DNA from: an uncultured Eubacteriales bacterium
Lineage (GTDB): Bacteria; Bacillota; Clostridia; Christensenellales; UBA1242
Direction of reading: 5' to 3'
Length of the DNA: 64,000 nucleotides
Assembly (NCBI GenBank): GCA_948514155.1
Contig: CAOQYA010000003.1
Span: 17,816-81,815 of the forward strand
The notes below the pieces were generated by a model. It was given only the letters and a program-made list of their open reading frames with translations, made no database searches and was not told the DNA's origin. Positions within the stretch are counted from its first letter, which is position 1, and every line of letters begins with the position of its first letter. The translations under genes and the position numbers were made by a program. Shown in pieces: positions 25,573-33,887 of the stretch.

Positions 25573-27651
25573 CTAGTTTTGAGGCACAAAATCGACTTTT
25601 CGTGTGTAAATGTTGCTGGAGGTGAGTTTCACAGTCAGTTTGTCGCCAATCTGATATCTGTGTTTTTGACCTTTAAGTTCCATCGACCTTTCGAAGAAAA
25701 GATAGCCGTCGGGCGGCAAGTCTTCCACTCGAATAAGGCCCTCGACCGAGTTTTCAAGGCCCACAAATATGCCATAACTTGCAACTCCCGTGATTTTTGC
25801 TTCGAAAACTTCGCCGACCCTGTCTTTCATAAGATAGGCCCGCCAAAGGTCGTCAACTTCACGCTCCGCTTTTTCGGAATTGCGCTCAGTCATAGAACTT
25901 TGCTCGGCACTTTGCAAGGTGAAATCTTCAAGTTCTTCCCTTCTTGATTTAGAGATTTTTTTGTGAAGGCTTTCTTTTATTATGCGGTGAATTGTAAGGT
26001 CGGGATATCTTCTGATTGGCGAGGTGAAATGGCAATAATTCTCAAGCGCCAAGCCAAAGTGCCCCAAATTCTGATTTTTATATGCAGCCTTTTGCAAACT
26101 GCGCAGAATAATCTTGTTGGCAGCCTCTTCATATGGCTTATCTTTGATAAGGTTTAAAAGATTTTGAACAAACGCCGGCTGCACAATTTTCGGAAGCGGC
26201 GGACAGGCAATGCCAAAGCCGTTAAGAAAATCAAGCACAGCCCTTGTTTTTTCGAGCGTCGGCTTTTCGTGCACACGATAAACAAATGGAATGTCTGCAA
26301 GCGAAAAGTGTTTTGCCACACACTCGTTTGCAAGCAGCATGAACTCCTCTATAAGTTTATGCGCGTCGTTTCGCTCTCGTTTCTCAACTCCGACAACATA
26401 GCCCTTTTCGTCAAAAACAAATTGCGGCTCTGGAATATCAAGGTCAAGTCCACCACGCTTAAATCTGTTCTGCTCAAGTGTTTTTGCAAGGCTGGCCATA
26501 AGCAAGATTTCTTTTTTAAGTTTATTTGCTTTTGGAGTGGAAGATTTTCCCTCGATAACAGCAAACACTTCGTTGTATGTCAGACGCGCGCGGCTTTTTA
26601 TCACACTTTCGGCAATTTTATAGTCTTTCACCCTTCCGCTCTTGTCCACGCTCATAATGCAAGAAAGCGTCAGCCTTTCCACACCTTCATTCAGCGAGCA
26701 AATGCCATTCGAAATCGCAGTTGGCAGCATCGGCAAAACTGAAGTTGGAAAATATGTGCTCGTTCCCCTTTCATATGCCACTTCGTCGAGTTTTGACCCA
26801 ACTCTAACAAACTCTCCAACATCGGCGATATGCACGCCGAGTTCATATCCGCCCGCAATCTTTTTAATCGACACTGCGTCGTCAAAATCTTTGGCGTCTT
26901 CGCCGTCGATTGTAAAAGTTGTGAGTTTTGTTAAATCTAGCCTTCCCGCTTTTTGCTTGGCGGTGACCGGCTTATTAAGTTTGTTTGCAATCGCCTCCAC
27001 TTCGTCCGAGAATTTTTCATACAAATTGTGCTCGCGAATGATTGCAAGTTCCAACGTTTTAACATCGTCGCTGTCGCCCAGTCTTTCAATCACCTCGCCC
27101 GAAATCTTGCCGTTTTCGCGCCTAATCAGGCGAACAACAACTTTTTCATTGATTTTTGGGCGCTGCTTTGTTTTTATTAACGAAATCTTAAAAGGAATTT
27201 TTGTGTTGTCAGGCTCAAGGAAAAAGTTCTTGCTTATCTGAACAACCCTTCCAACAATCTGCTTAACAGGCTTGACAATTTTAACAACTTCTCCGTCCTT
27301 GCCCTCTTGCGCCGAGAAAAGTTTAACAATAACTTCGTCGCCGTCTATCGCGCCATTGGTGCGATTGCCAGGAATGAAAATATCCTCCTTGTCTGCGTTT
27401 GAACAAAAACCAAAGCCCTTGGCGCTGCCCATGTATCTGCCTTTAACATATCCATGCGACGGAACAACGATAAACTTGCCCTTTCTAAGTTCAAAAATCT
27501 CGCCTTCCTGTTGCATTTTCTTAAATTCTGCGCGAATAATCTCCTCTTTCTTGCCAAGCGCACTGGAAAGAAATAAAAAAAGATTGTCCGGCCTGGAATA
27601 GACCAAACTATCTTTCGCAACAATTTCCTTAATTCTGTCTCTTAATCTCAT
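25573..27651 (-). CDS. rnr: Ribonuclease R
   Basis: A processive 3'-5' exoribonuclease that degrades structured RNA, and in known systems also mRNAs released by tmRNA. The 692-residue product has an N-terminal winged helix (about 1-60), cold-shock domains with KGFGFCSNADKEDIFIP, and the RNB catalytic domain. The RNB metal-binding motif TIDGEDAKDFDDAV is present, followed by a C-terminal S1 domain (about 610-690). Its ATG overlaps the secG stop by one base. Placement with smpB and ssrA matches the functional link among these genes. Confidence 0.97.
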   Translation of the reverse strand: MRLRDRIKEIVAKDSLVYSRPDNLFLFLSSALGKKEEIIRAEFKKMQQEGEIFELRKGKFIVVPSHGYVKGRYMGSAKGFGFCSNADKEDIFIPGNRTNGAIDGDEVIVKLFSAQEGKDGEVVKIVKPVKQIVGRVVQISKNFFLEPDNTKIPFKISLIKTKQRPKINEKVVVRLIRRENGKISGEVIERLGDSDDVKTLELAIIREHNLYEKFSDEVEAIANKLNKPVTAKQKAGRLDLTKLTTFTIDGEDAKDFDDAVSIKKIAGGYELGVHIADVGEFVRVGSKLDEVAYERGTSTYFPTSVLPMLPTAISNGICSLNEGVERLTLSCIMSVDKSGRVKDYKIAESVIKSRARLTYNEVFAVIEGKSSTPKANKLKKEILLMASLAKTLEQNRFKRGGLDLDIPEPQFVFDEKGYVVGVEKRERNDAHKLIEEFMLLANECVAKHFSLADIPFVYRVHEKPTLEKTRAVLDFLNGFGIACPPLPKIVQPAFVQNLLNLIKDKPYEEAANKIILRSLQKAAYKNQNLGHFGLALENYCHFTSPIRRYPDLTIHRIIKESLHKKISKSRREELEDFTLQSAEQSSMTERNSEKAEREVDDLWRAYLMKDRVGEVFEAKITGVASYGIFVGLENSVEGLIRVEDLPPDGYLFFERSMELKGQKHRYQIGDKLTVKLTSSNIYTRKVDFVPQN

Positions 27652-27965
27652 TATGCCGTTTTGTTAAATAACTCCGTCACAAAATAGATAATCACGCTCA
27701 CTGCAATGATGCATGCAAAAACGATTGTCACAATTCTAAGTTTGCCGTCGCGCGTGCCACCTTTATTCTTTGCATAATAACTCTCTTGTATTCCGCCGGT
27801 GATTGGGTCGCCGCCTTGAGAGTCGTTAGACTGCATAAGTGTGGTGATAATGATAAGGATAGCCGATGCCACAATTAAGAAGAAAAGAATATATCTTAAA
27901 ATAGGCAAAAATGTGGTGACGAAATTTGATTGAATATCGTCTGCAAGCATTGAAATGAAATTCAT
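27651..27965 (-). CDS. secG: Protein translocase subunit SecG
   Basis: A small membrane subunit that assists SecYEG-dependent protein export. The 104-residue product has two transmembrane helices (about 22-45 and 76-98) and the intervening TLMQSNDSQGGDPITGG loop typical of SecG. The secG-rnr-smpB-ssrA order is common in Bacillota. The stop codon overlaps the start of rnr. Confidence 0.94.
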   Translation of the reverse strand: MNFISMLADDIQSNFVTTFLPILRYILFFLIVASAILIIITTLMQSNDSQGGDPITGGIQESYYAKNKGGTRDGKLRIVTIVFACIIAVSVIIYFVTELFNKTA

Positions 27966-27977
27966 GTTGTCTCCTTT

Positions 27978-28208
27978 TTAGTGTTTGATGCAAATGTAAA
28001 TTATTATTCCGATAACGAGTGCGAGGAAGATAAATGAAAAGACCTTAAACTTTGTTTTGCCACCCAAAAGCCCCTTTAAGATGTTCACGGAAAACATCAG
28101 GCCAATAATAATAAGCAGGCACAAAACGATAGCGAATGTAACTTGACTCCAGCCTCTTATCCAGTTATTCAAATCTGTAAAGATATTGCCCAGCATGGCA
28201 AGTTCCAT
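27978..28208 (-). CDS. Small two-helix membrane protein, first gene of the secG-rnr-smpB operon
   Basis: A 76-residue protein with two transmembrane segments (about 20-45 and 54-73) separated by a short Gly/Lys loop (LLGGKTKFK). No family is recognised. It has a promoter (-35 TTGAAA, -10 TATACT), a GGAGGA ribosome site, and only 12 bases before secG, so it is a genuine operon gene. It could be an accessory to protein export, but this rests on location only. Confidence 0.78.
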   Translation of the reverse strand: MELAMLGNIFTDLNNWIRGWSQVTFAIVLCLLIIIGLMFSVNILKGLLGGKTKFKVFSFIFLALVIGIIIYICIKH

Positions 28209-28230
28209 TCTTATCCTCCGTTATGGAAAG

Positions 28231-28259
28231 AGTATAACACAATTTGAAAGTTATTTCAA
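28231..28259 (-). promoter_or_regulatory. Promoter of the secG-rnr-smpB operon
   Basis: -35 TTGAAA (28254-28259), 17-base spacer, -10 TATACT (28231-28236). Confidence 0.8.
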
Positions 28260-28321
28260 GCATTCTTTGCGCATATATAGTCAGAAAAAGTTAAAAAAAT
28301 TATCGAATTTCTCTAATTTCG

Positions 28322-28330
28322 TGATATAAT
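28322..28330 (+). promoter_or_regulatory. Extended -10 promoter of the SDR gene
   Basis: TGATATAAT, an extended -10 element; no good -35 is present at the usual distance. The gene's AATCGGAGGG ribosome site follows. Confidence 0.65.
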
Positions 28331-28362
28331 CTCGCTAAGTAGAATTTTAAATCGGAGGGAAA

Positions 28363-29097
28363 ATGAAAAAGGTTATGATTATCACAGGCGGCACAAGAGG
28401 CATCGGTCTTGCAACAGCCAAGTTATTTCTAGAAAATGAATATAAAGTTGCAATCTTGGGCTCAAGAAAGGAAACAGTGGAAAGCGCCACAACTAAACTT
28501 TCTCGGGAGTTTGGAAAAGACAATGTTATCGGGCTGTTCCCAAATCTGACAAGTGAAAAAGAAATGCAAGCGGCATTTAATGAAGTTAAAGAAAAGTTTG
28601 GCCGCATCGACGCGCTAATCAACAACGCCGGCCTTTCTTCTTCCACCCCACTCGAGAAATATAGCGAGGACGAAGCCGACAAAATCATAGACCTTAACAT
28701 AAAAGCGCCTTTTGTGTGCAGCAAAATGGCTCTTGAATTTTTAAAAGAAACAAAGGGCTGCATCTTAAACACCAGTTCCATGGTCAGCTTCAATGGTCAA
28801 ACAAGCGGCTGCCTCTATCCAACAAGCAAGTTTGCAATCAATGGCCTCACAAAGTCGCTGGCTCGCGAACTGGCGCCTTTTGGCATTCGAGTGAACGCTG
28901 TTGCTCCCGGAATAACAAAAACAGACATGGTGAAAAATCTGCCCGAGCAAATGATTAACCCTCTCATTGAGCGCATCCCTCTCGGCCGCATCGGCGAGCC
29001 GGAAGATATCGCTAAGGCGTTTCTCTTCCTCGCAAGCGAGAAAGCGTCATTTATCACCGGCGAAATCTTGCAAGTTGACGGCGGCATGATAAGTTAA
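28363..29097 (+). CDS. Short-chain dehydrogenase/reductase, FabG-like
   Basis: An NAD(P)-dependent oxidoreductase of 244 residues. It has the cofactor loop TGGTRGIG (8-15), NNAG (87-90), a catalytic Ser in NTSSM (about 138), and YPTSK with Tyr152 and Lys156; the end reads ITGEILQVDGGM. This is the classical SDR layout, closest in style to 3-oxoacyl-ACP reductase. No fatty-acid biosynthesis genes are nearby, so the substrate is open. It is a single-gene unit with its own promoter and a weak terminator. Confidence 0.93.
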   Translation: MKKVMIITGGTRGIGLATAKLFLENEYKVAILGSRKETVESATTKLSREFGKDNVIGLFPNLTSEKEMQAAFNEVKEKFGRIDALINNAGLSSSTPLEKYSEDEADKIIDLNIKAPFVCSKMALEFLKETKGCILNTSSMVSFNGQTSGCLYPTSKFAINGLTKSLARELAPFGIRVNAVAPGITKTDMVKNLPEQMINPLIERIPLGRIGEPEDIAKAFLFLASEKASFITGEILQVDGGMIS

Positions 29098-29100
29098 ATA

Positions 29101-29126
29101 AAAAATCAAATCTTAACTTGATTTTT
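29101..29126 (+). terminator. Weak terminator after the SDR gene
   Basis: AAATCAA/TTGATTT stem (29103-29109 and 29118-29124) followed by T-rich bases. Confidence 0.55.
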
Positions 29127-29204
29127 CTTATTTTAAACACAATCTTCGACAAAATGTTTCATATATTATATGTTATCATTAATATACTTGTTTTTGGAGG
29201 AGAT

Positions 29205-29669
29205 ATGTTTATAGTTAGACCGCATTTTGACATTTTTTCAGAGAGTAAAATTACAGAAGAGGACTCTCCTATCGACATCTTCACTAAACTTCTTAAAACG
29301 CATCACCTGGATGTTTTAAAAGTGTCGGGAAATGTTTTTCCGAAGTTATTTTATCCAAACATTAATTGCCCCTACACCCAACATCTTTTTGCTGTGCTGC
29401 TTCTAAAGTCAATCGGAAAATTTGATAATTTGGGGAAACTGACAAATGTTCACAATCTCACTCGCGGCACGGCAGCCGACCACGACAACATCGGCATAGA
29501 ATTCAATTTCAATGGAGAGGACTATTATTTTGCCGGCATCACTCCCCCTCGCCAGGGCAACAGAATTGCGCACGCTGAGGCGCAAATCGACATTGTCAAG
29601 GCTCTTCACAAAATGGATGTTCCATATGCAATTTCATATAAACTCGACGGAAACTCTTTCTTAAGATAA
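29205..29669 (+). CDS. Protein of unknown function (154 residues)
   Basis: Not recognised. ATG 29205 is chosen because TTGGAGGAG lies just before it; an in-frame upstream start near 29118 would add a hydrophobic stretch without a ribosome site. The protein looks soluble, with motifs LTRGTAADHDNIGIEF and FAGITPPRQGNRIAHAEAQ. The HAEAQ element and Cys/His content give no firm family. It has its own terminator. A possible promoter in the A/T-rich bases 29145-29190 is too degenerate to call. Confidence 0.65.
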   Translation: MFIVRPHFDIFSESKITEEDSPIDIFTKLLKTHHLDVLKVSGNVFPKLFYPNINCPYTQHLFAVLLLKSIGKFDNLGKLTNVHNLTRGTAADHDNIGIEFNFNGEDYYFAGITPPRQGNRIAHAEAQIDIVKALHKMDVPYAISYKLDGNSFLR

Positions 29670-29695
29670 TCACGCTGGAGCGCGTGATTTTTTTC
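29669..29695 (+). terminator. Terminator of the unknown-protein gene
   Basis: ATCACGC/GCGTGAT stem (29669-29675 and 29682-29688) followed by T7, starting directly at the stop codon. Confidence 0.85.
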
Positions 29696-29745
29696 TTTTT
29701 AAGCATATTTAGCCATTTACAAGAAAAAATAAAATAGGTGGCTAA

Positions 29746-29844
29746 ATGAGAAGAATAATAAAAAAACAAAAATCCGCAATCGAATATGCTAAAGGCACGC
29801 CCTATTTTTGTCGCGAAAAAAAATTGCAAGTTTTCCCTATCTAA
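29746..29844 (+). other. Likely true 5' end of the FAD oxidoreductase, out of frame
   Basis: ATG 29746 follows an AGGTGG ribosome site and opens a 32-residue frame ending shortly after an A8 run (29816-29823). The bases before the run encode SAIEYAKGTPYFCREKK, the kind of N-terminal segment that precedes FP.L..DI..D..IIGGG in this oxidoreductase family. One extra A, or a -1 shift on the A_AAA_AAA heptamer, would join it to the main frame. Confidence 0.6.
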
Positions 29845-30974
29845 ACAAAGATATCTCCTGCAACATTCTGATTATCGGCGGCGGAATTGTGGGCGCGATT
29901 GCAAACTATTATCTCTCGCAAAAATATGATGTGGCGCTCGTTGACAAATCGCGATTTGGCTTTGGGCGCACAAGCCTGGCGACGGTGCTGCTTGAATATC
30001 AACTCGACGACTTTGCGGAAGAGTTAACAAAATATTTCCGAGAGGACGAGATTTCGCAAATCTACAGAATGGGACTTGAAAGCATCGAGAAAATTTCAAA
30101 GTTCATAGAAGAAAAAGGCAACTTTTGCCATTTCGCCAAAAGGCCGTCGCTGCTCTACACAAACAAGGCTCTAGGCATTAAAAACATCGAAAAAGAATGG
30201 CAATTTAGAAACAAGCACAATTTCAGCGCGCAGTTATTAACTGAGAATAATAATCCCTTCCCTTTTGAATTTAAGGCGGGACTGTATTGCGAAGACGGCG
30301 GCGCGGAGTTTAATCCATATCTTTTTGCAAAACAAATGATTGAGAGCGCCTCCGATCAGAATAAACTTTTTGAACACACCGAAATTTGCAGCATCAGCGA
30401 GAATGAAAATGGCCTTATCGCAAAAACAAACTATGGCCAAAACATCTTCTGCAAAAAGGTGACTTTTGCAACTGGCTACAATTTCGAACTGCTTGCAAAC
30501 GCCGAACTTTGCACAACTAACATATCATATTCAATTGTCACCCGCCCCATTAAAAATCTCCACATTCTAAACAACACTCTTCTTCAAGACGACGAAGAGC
30601 CCTATCACTACATGCGCCTGCTGCCCGACAATAGAATAATTTTCGGCGGCGAGGACAGCCCTTTAAAAAATGGCCAGATAAAAACAAAAAAAGCGGAGAA
30701 AAAATATGCGGCGCTCGAAAAGGCGCTATGCGAAATGCTGCCCGACTTTAAAAATGAAATAAAGGTGGAATATAGGTTTTGCGGGGCATTCGGCGAGACA
30801 GACAACAATCTTGGCCTAATCGGCAAAACTGACAATCCCAACATTTTAATGATGATAAGTTGCGGCGCGAATGGTGTTATCAACGCAATGTTCGGCGCCG
30901 AACTTATCGAAAACATTCTCGAAAATCGCGAGAACCCGCTCGAGGGGCATTTCTCGCCGCTAAGGAAAAATTAG
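29808..30974 (+). CDS. FAD-dependent oxidoreductase (DAO family)
   Basis: A flavoprotein of the glycine-oxidase/DAO fold, about 388 residues from TTG 29808. The FAD-binding motif ILIIGGGIVGAIANYYL is at about residues 20-36. The family's central region follows, then a C-terminal FCGAFGETDNNLGLIGK segment and an SCGANGVINAMFGAELI end. TTG 29808 has no ribosome site. A good start with a ribosome site lies at 29746 in another frame, joined by a one-base shift at an A8 run, so the full protein is probably about 26 residues longer if slippage occurs. The 3' end overlaps the convergent EFR1 gene by 4 bases and no terminator separates them. Confidence 0.82.
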   Translation: MSRKKIASFPYLNKDISCNILIIGGGIVGAIANYYLSQKYDVALVDKSRFGFGRTSLATVLLEYQLDDFAEELTKYFREDEISQIYRMGLESIEKISKFIEEKGNFCHFAKRPSLLYTNKALGIKNIEKEWQFRNKHNFSAQLLTENNNPFPFEFKAGLYCEDGGAEFNPYLFAKQMIESASDQNKLFEHTEICSISENENGLIAKTNYGQNIFCKKVTFATGYNFELLANAELCTTNISYSIVTRPIKNLHILNNTLLQDDEEPYHYMRLLPDNRIIFGGEDSPLKNGQIKTKKAEKKYAALEKALCEMLPDFKNEIKVEYRFCGAFGETDNNLGLIGKTDNPNILMMISCGANGVINAMFGAELIENILENRENPLEGHFSPLRKN

Positions 30975-31714
30975 AAATCTTTTCCGATGTCACTTTCCGA
31001 TATGTTAGGGTTAACATATCGGTCTTTTTTCTTTTTATTTTTGTATCTAATTGCTTTTTGCGGGCAGCGGTGATAACAGCCAAGGCAGGCCACGCACTTG
31101 TCCTCAAACACCGGCTTGCCGTCCTTAAATGAAATATTCCCCACTGGACAAATCTTCACGCACTTGCCGCACTTAACGCACTCTTCGCTCACGCAAAAAC
31201 GCTGACCAATGACGTGCCAGTTCGACATGTTTTTAAAATATTTCTGCTCTTTTGTCTTCTTCTTTTTAGGAAGACACTCCGCTCCACTTTTAATTTTTTC
31301 GATTACATCCGATATTTTTTTATCAGCCTTCTTTAAAGTGCTTTTTATGTAAAATTTAGGCACGGTGAAAGTTGTTGTAAAATTCTCTGGCATTTGAATT
31401 ACAAAAATACTTTTCAAATTAAGGCCCAACTTTTCACAATAGGAACGCATCAAAAAGTCCGCGCCGCCCACCATGCCGCCATAGTTTTGAATGACGACGA
31501 GTTCTTTTGTTTTATCAAGTCGCGGCAAAAACTCATACACATGCTTAGGCATGCCGTAGGAATAAATCGGCGTCACAAGAATAACCTTGTCAAACTCCTC
31601 GCCATTGCCGGCATACTTTGGAAGATAAATAATCTTGCCTCCCAACGCCTCTTGGGCACGCTTTGCGATATATAAGCTATTCCCTGTACTTGAAAAATAT
31701 AAAATCCCTCTCAT
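30971..31714 (-). CDS. EFR1 family ferredoxin (flavodoxin plus 2[4Fe-4S])
   Basis: A 247-residue electron-transfer protein. The N-terminus reads ILYFSSTGNSLYIAKR, the flavodoxin FMN-binding loop. The C-terminus carries two ferredoxin motifs, CVKCGKCVKICP and CVACLGCYHRCP, each for one [4Fe-4S] cluster. This fusion is the EFR1 pattern common in anaerobic Clostridia; partners are not known. A GGAGG ribosome site precedes the ATG. It is last in a four-gene minus-strand run starting with the tfoX-like gene. Confidence 0.92.
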   Translation of the reverse strand: MRGILYFSSTGNSLYIAKRAQEALGGKIIYLPKYAGNGEEFDKVILVTPIYSYGMPKHVYEFLPRLDKTKELVVIQNYGGMVGGADFLMRSYCEKLGLNLKSIFVIQMPENFTTTFTVPKFYIKSTLKKADKKISDVIEKIKSGAECLPKKKKTKEQKYFKNMSNWHVIGQRFCVSEECVKCGKCVKICPVGNISFKDGKPVFEDKCVACLGCYHRCPQKAIRYKNKKKKDRYVNPNISESDIGKDF

Positions 31715-31726
31715 TTTCGCCTCCTA

Positions 31727-32404
31727 TTATTTTATCGCGAGATTAAAACTTTGTTTTACTCGCTCTACTATTTCGTTAAAGTCGACCGAGTCATCTAAGA
31801 TTATCGTCACCCAGGACTTCTTGTTCATGTGGTAAGCTGGAAAATATCTTTTATTGTCCACTACACTCGCCACTTCTTGCGGGCTTATTCGCACATTCAA
31901 GATGTCTATTATCTCTTTTGATTTTATTCCAAGTTTTTCTTTTGGCAGAGCTACAAAGAGTGCATACCATTTACCGGTGTCCTTTCTTCTGCAAATCGCG
32001 TTGTTGCAAAATTTCGGCCAAAGAAATTCAAGTTCGTCTCGAAAATGCTTTGAAACAAATTCTATCAGCCGCTTAGCCTGTGCGCTCCTAAAGATGACTT
32101 TTTCAAAACAATTGTCACAAATCTTTTGCAGCAGATTTTCAAACTCTTCTCGCACCTGACCAACAAAACTTCCCGTCGCAGTCTCTACAAAGATGAGCGC
32201 ATATGGCTCGCCTGTCGCAACTTCTATCACTTCAGCATCAACCTTCCCACTCTTGTCGACACAAACGTTTACAATAAATTGGTCATCTAATATATACCCT
32301 CGAAAAGTGAATTTATCTTCTTCACAAGAAAAGCCGAATTTCAATAATTTATCAAAATTTGGCTCTCTAAACTTAAAAATCTGCTCCAAAAACTTATTTT
32401 TCAT
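31727..32404 (-). CDS. MmcQ/YjbR family DNA-binding-like protein
   Basis: A 225-residue protein whose C-terminal half fits the MmcQ/YjbR fold, with the typical FPAYHMNKKSWVTIILDDSV stretch. The N-terminal ~110 residues contain an extra domain with SCEEDKFTFRGYILDDQFIVNV. These proteins have a CyaY-like fold and a presumed but unproven DNA-binding role. It lies one base after ogt, so the two are coupled. Confidence 0.82.
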   Translation of the reverse strand: MKNKFLEQIFKFREPNFDKLLKFGFSCEEDKFTFRGYILDDQFIVNVCVDKSGKVDAEVIEVATGEPYALIFVETATGSFVGQVREEFENLLQKICDNCFEKVIFRSAQAKRLIEFVSKHFRDELEFLWPKFCNNAICRRKDTGKWYALFVALPKEKLGIKSKEIIDILNVRISPQEVASVVDNKRYFPAYHMNKKSWVTIILDDSVDFNEIVERVKQSFNLAIK

Positions 32405-32405
32405 A

Positions 32406-32891
32406 TCATTTTCTCTCTATCTTCAAAAGCGCCGCCTTTTTATCGAGCCCGCCTGCATAACCTATAAGCGCGCCGTTTGAGCCGACAACTCTATGGCAGG
32501 GCACTATTATGCCAATCGGATTATGTCCCACCGCGCCGCCGACAGCCTGAGCCGAAGCACGCTTGCCAGTCTCGCGCTCAATTTCTTTGGCGATTTCACC
32601 ATATGTAACAGTTTTTCCAAACGGGATAGTCAAAAGTATCTGCCAAACTCTTTTCCTGAAAGGCGAAGCCTCTGGCAGCGAGAGCGGCGGAGTGAAGTTT
32701 GGCTGACGCCCTGAAAAATAAACATCCAGCCACTTTTTTGTTAATTTAAAAATTTCAAGTTCGCAATTTTCGCCTGCTTCCGCATGCGTCACAGCGCTTT
32801 TCACTATAAAAGACAAACCTGTAAGCGCATCCCCGTCGCTAGAGAGCAACACCTCTCCAATCGGCGATTTATATGTAGAAAAATATTGCAT
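32406..32891 (-). CDS. ogt: Methylated-DNA-[protein]-cysteine S-methyltransferase
   Basis: A suicide enzyme that transfers the methyl group from O6-methylguanine in DNA to its own cysteine. The 161-residue product has the active-site motif PCHRV with Cys132, preceded by AVGGAVGHNPIGIIV, and the helix-turn-helix TVTYGEIAKEI. Length fits the Ogt type without an Ada regulatory domain. It sits in an operon with a TfoX-domain protein and a YjbR-like protein, a common grouping of small DNA-handling genes in Clostridia. Confidence 0.94.
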   Translation of the reverse strand: MQYFSTYKSPIGEVLLSSDGDALTGLSFIVKSAVTHAEAGENCELEIFKLTKKWLDVYFSGRQPNFTPPLSLPEASPFRKRVWQILLTIPFGKTVTYGEIAKEIERETGKRASAQAVGGAVGHNPIGIIVPCHRVVGSNGALIGYAGGLDKKAALLKIERK

Positions 32892-32908
32892 AACTCTATC
32901 ACGCCCCG

Positions 32909-33202
32909 CTATTTTTTCATCTCTTCGCAGGTTGAGGCAACAATGTCTCTTAAAAGTTCGATGTTGTCAAAATCTTCGAACATAAACATCGGCTTAGCGC
33001 CTTTATAGGGAATTTCTTTTGACATGCCAAACTTTTCGTTATTTGCGCAAATCTTGAACAGCAGCCTCTCGTCATATATTCCGCCAAAAAGCACGCCGTT
33101 TGAATATAGAAGATATTCACCCATCATCGGCCGGCACACAATCTCCTCACACAACCTTAACTGCTCCAAAATAAAATCTCTAAAGTCTTTTGATGTTGAC
33201 AT
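32909..33202 (-). CDS. TfoX N-terminal domain protein
   Basis: A 97-residue stand-alone TfoX/Sxy N-terminal domain, recognised by the RPMMGEYLLYSNGVLFGGIYDERLLFK pattern. In proteobacteria the full protein regulates competence; isolated N-terminal domains in Clostridia have no known role. It is first in the ogt operon, with an extended -10 promoter at 33235-33243. Confidence 0.88.
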   Translation of the reverse strand: MSTSKDFRDFILEQLRLCEEIVCRPMMGEYLLYSNGVLFGGIYDERLLFKICANNEKFGMSKEIPYKGAKPMFMFEDFDNIELLRDIVASTCEEMKK

Positions 33203-33234
33203 AATTTTTTAAAAGTTCCTTTTGCGTTTTCTTT

Positions 33235-33243
33235 ATTATATCA
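33235..33243 (-). promoter_or_regulatory. Extended -10 promoter of the tfoX-ogt operon
   Basis: TGATATAAT on the minus strand, about 33 bases before the ATG. The -35 region is weak. The rest of 33203-33359 is A/T-rich and holds no gene and no clear terminator for the HAD gene. Confidence 0.6.
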
Positions 33244-33359
33244 AAATCTTTTCAAAACGAAAAGGAATTTATATTTTTAACAGAAATAAGGATAAAATTA
33301 GATAGCCATAACCTCAAAACTATTTTAACCTCTTTGAACACAAAATTTTTCTTATTTTT

Positions 33360-33887
33360 TTAAAATTGATAAAAACGGACATTAAAAAAATCGTCTTCTA
33401 TTTTGTCAACGATTTTTGCTTCCTTATTTTGAAAAAACAGCCAATTGTTTTCACAAATAATAAAATGCCTCGACTTTGCCCTTTCACTTAACAATTTTAT
33501 CGAAGCATCGAAGTCTGTTTTCGCATCGTAAATAATCTGCGAAAATAATTTATGCAAACCCAGTTGCTTTAACATCACCTCAGTTCTATCTTTGTCAGCG
33601 GCCGTCCAAACAAATGAGTTCCGTTTGCCCTTTTCTTTAATTTTGTTTATCAACTTTTCATTAATGACCACCCGATATTTAAGCCATGCCAGCGAAAAGT
33701 ATCGCTGCTTTTCCTTTATAATATTTTCGAGTTCTTTAATAGCAAAGCCTTTTAACTTTTCCCTTGTAATTCGTTCGTTTGTTTGAATGCGAAAATTTTT
33801 AAACTTTTCCAAAGCAAAATTATATGCATCATTGTTTAATTTAGTTGAACTAACTAAAGTATCGTCTAAATCTACAAAAAGTTTCAC
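33360..33887 (-). CDS. HAD-superfamily hydrolase of the DprA-PRTase operon
   Basis: A 175-residue HAD phosphatase-like protein. The N-terminal DLDDTL (Asp6 and Asp8) supplies the nucleophile and acid, SFVWTAAD the motif-II Thr, and a helical cap lies between them. A canonical DD near the C-terminus is less clear (IICENNW). It overlaps the DprA-like gene by 4 bases (ATGA), so the two are translationally coupled. Local base composition is more A/T-rich than the core genes. The substrate is unknown; a nucleotide or phosphoribosyl product is a reasonable guess given the PRTase two genes upstream. Confidence 0.82.
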   Translation of the reverse strand: MKLFVDLDDTLVSSTKLNNDAYNFALEKFKNFRIQTNERITREKLKGFAIKELENIIKEKQRYFSLAWLKYRVVINEKLINKIKEKGKRNSFVWTAADKDRTEVMLKQLGLHKLFSQIIYDAKTDFDASIKLLSERAKSRHFIICENNWLFFQNKEAKIVDKIEDDFFNVRFYQF

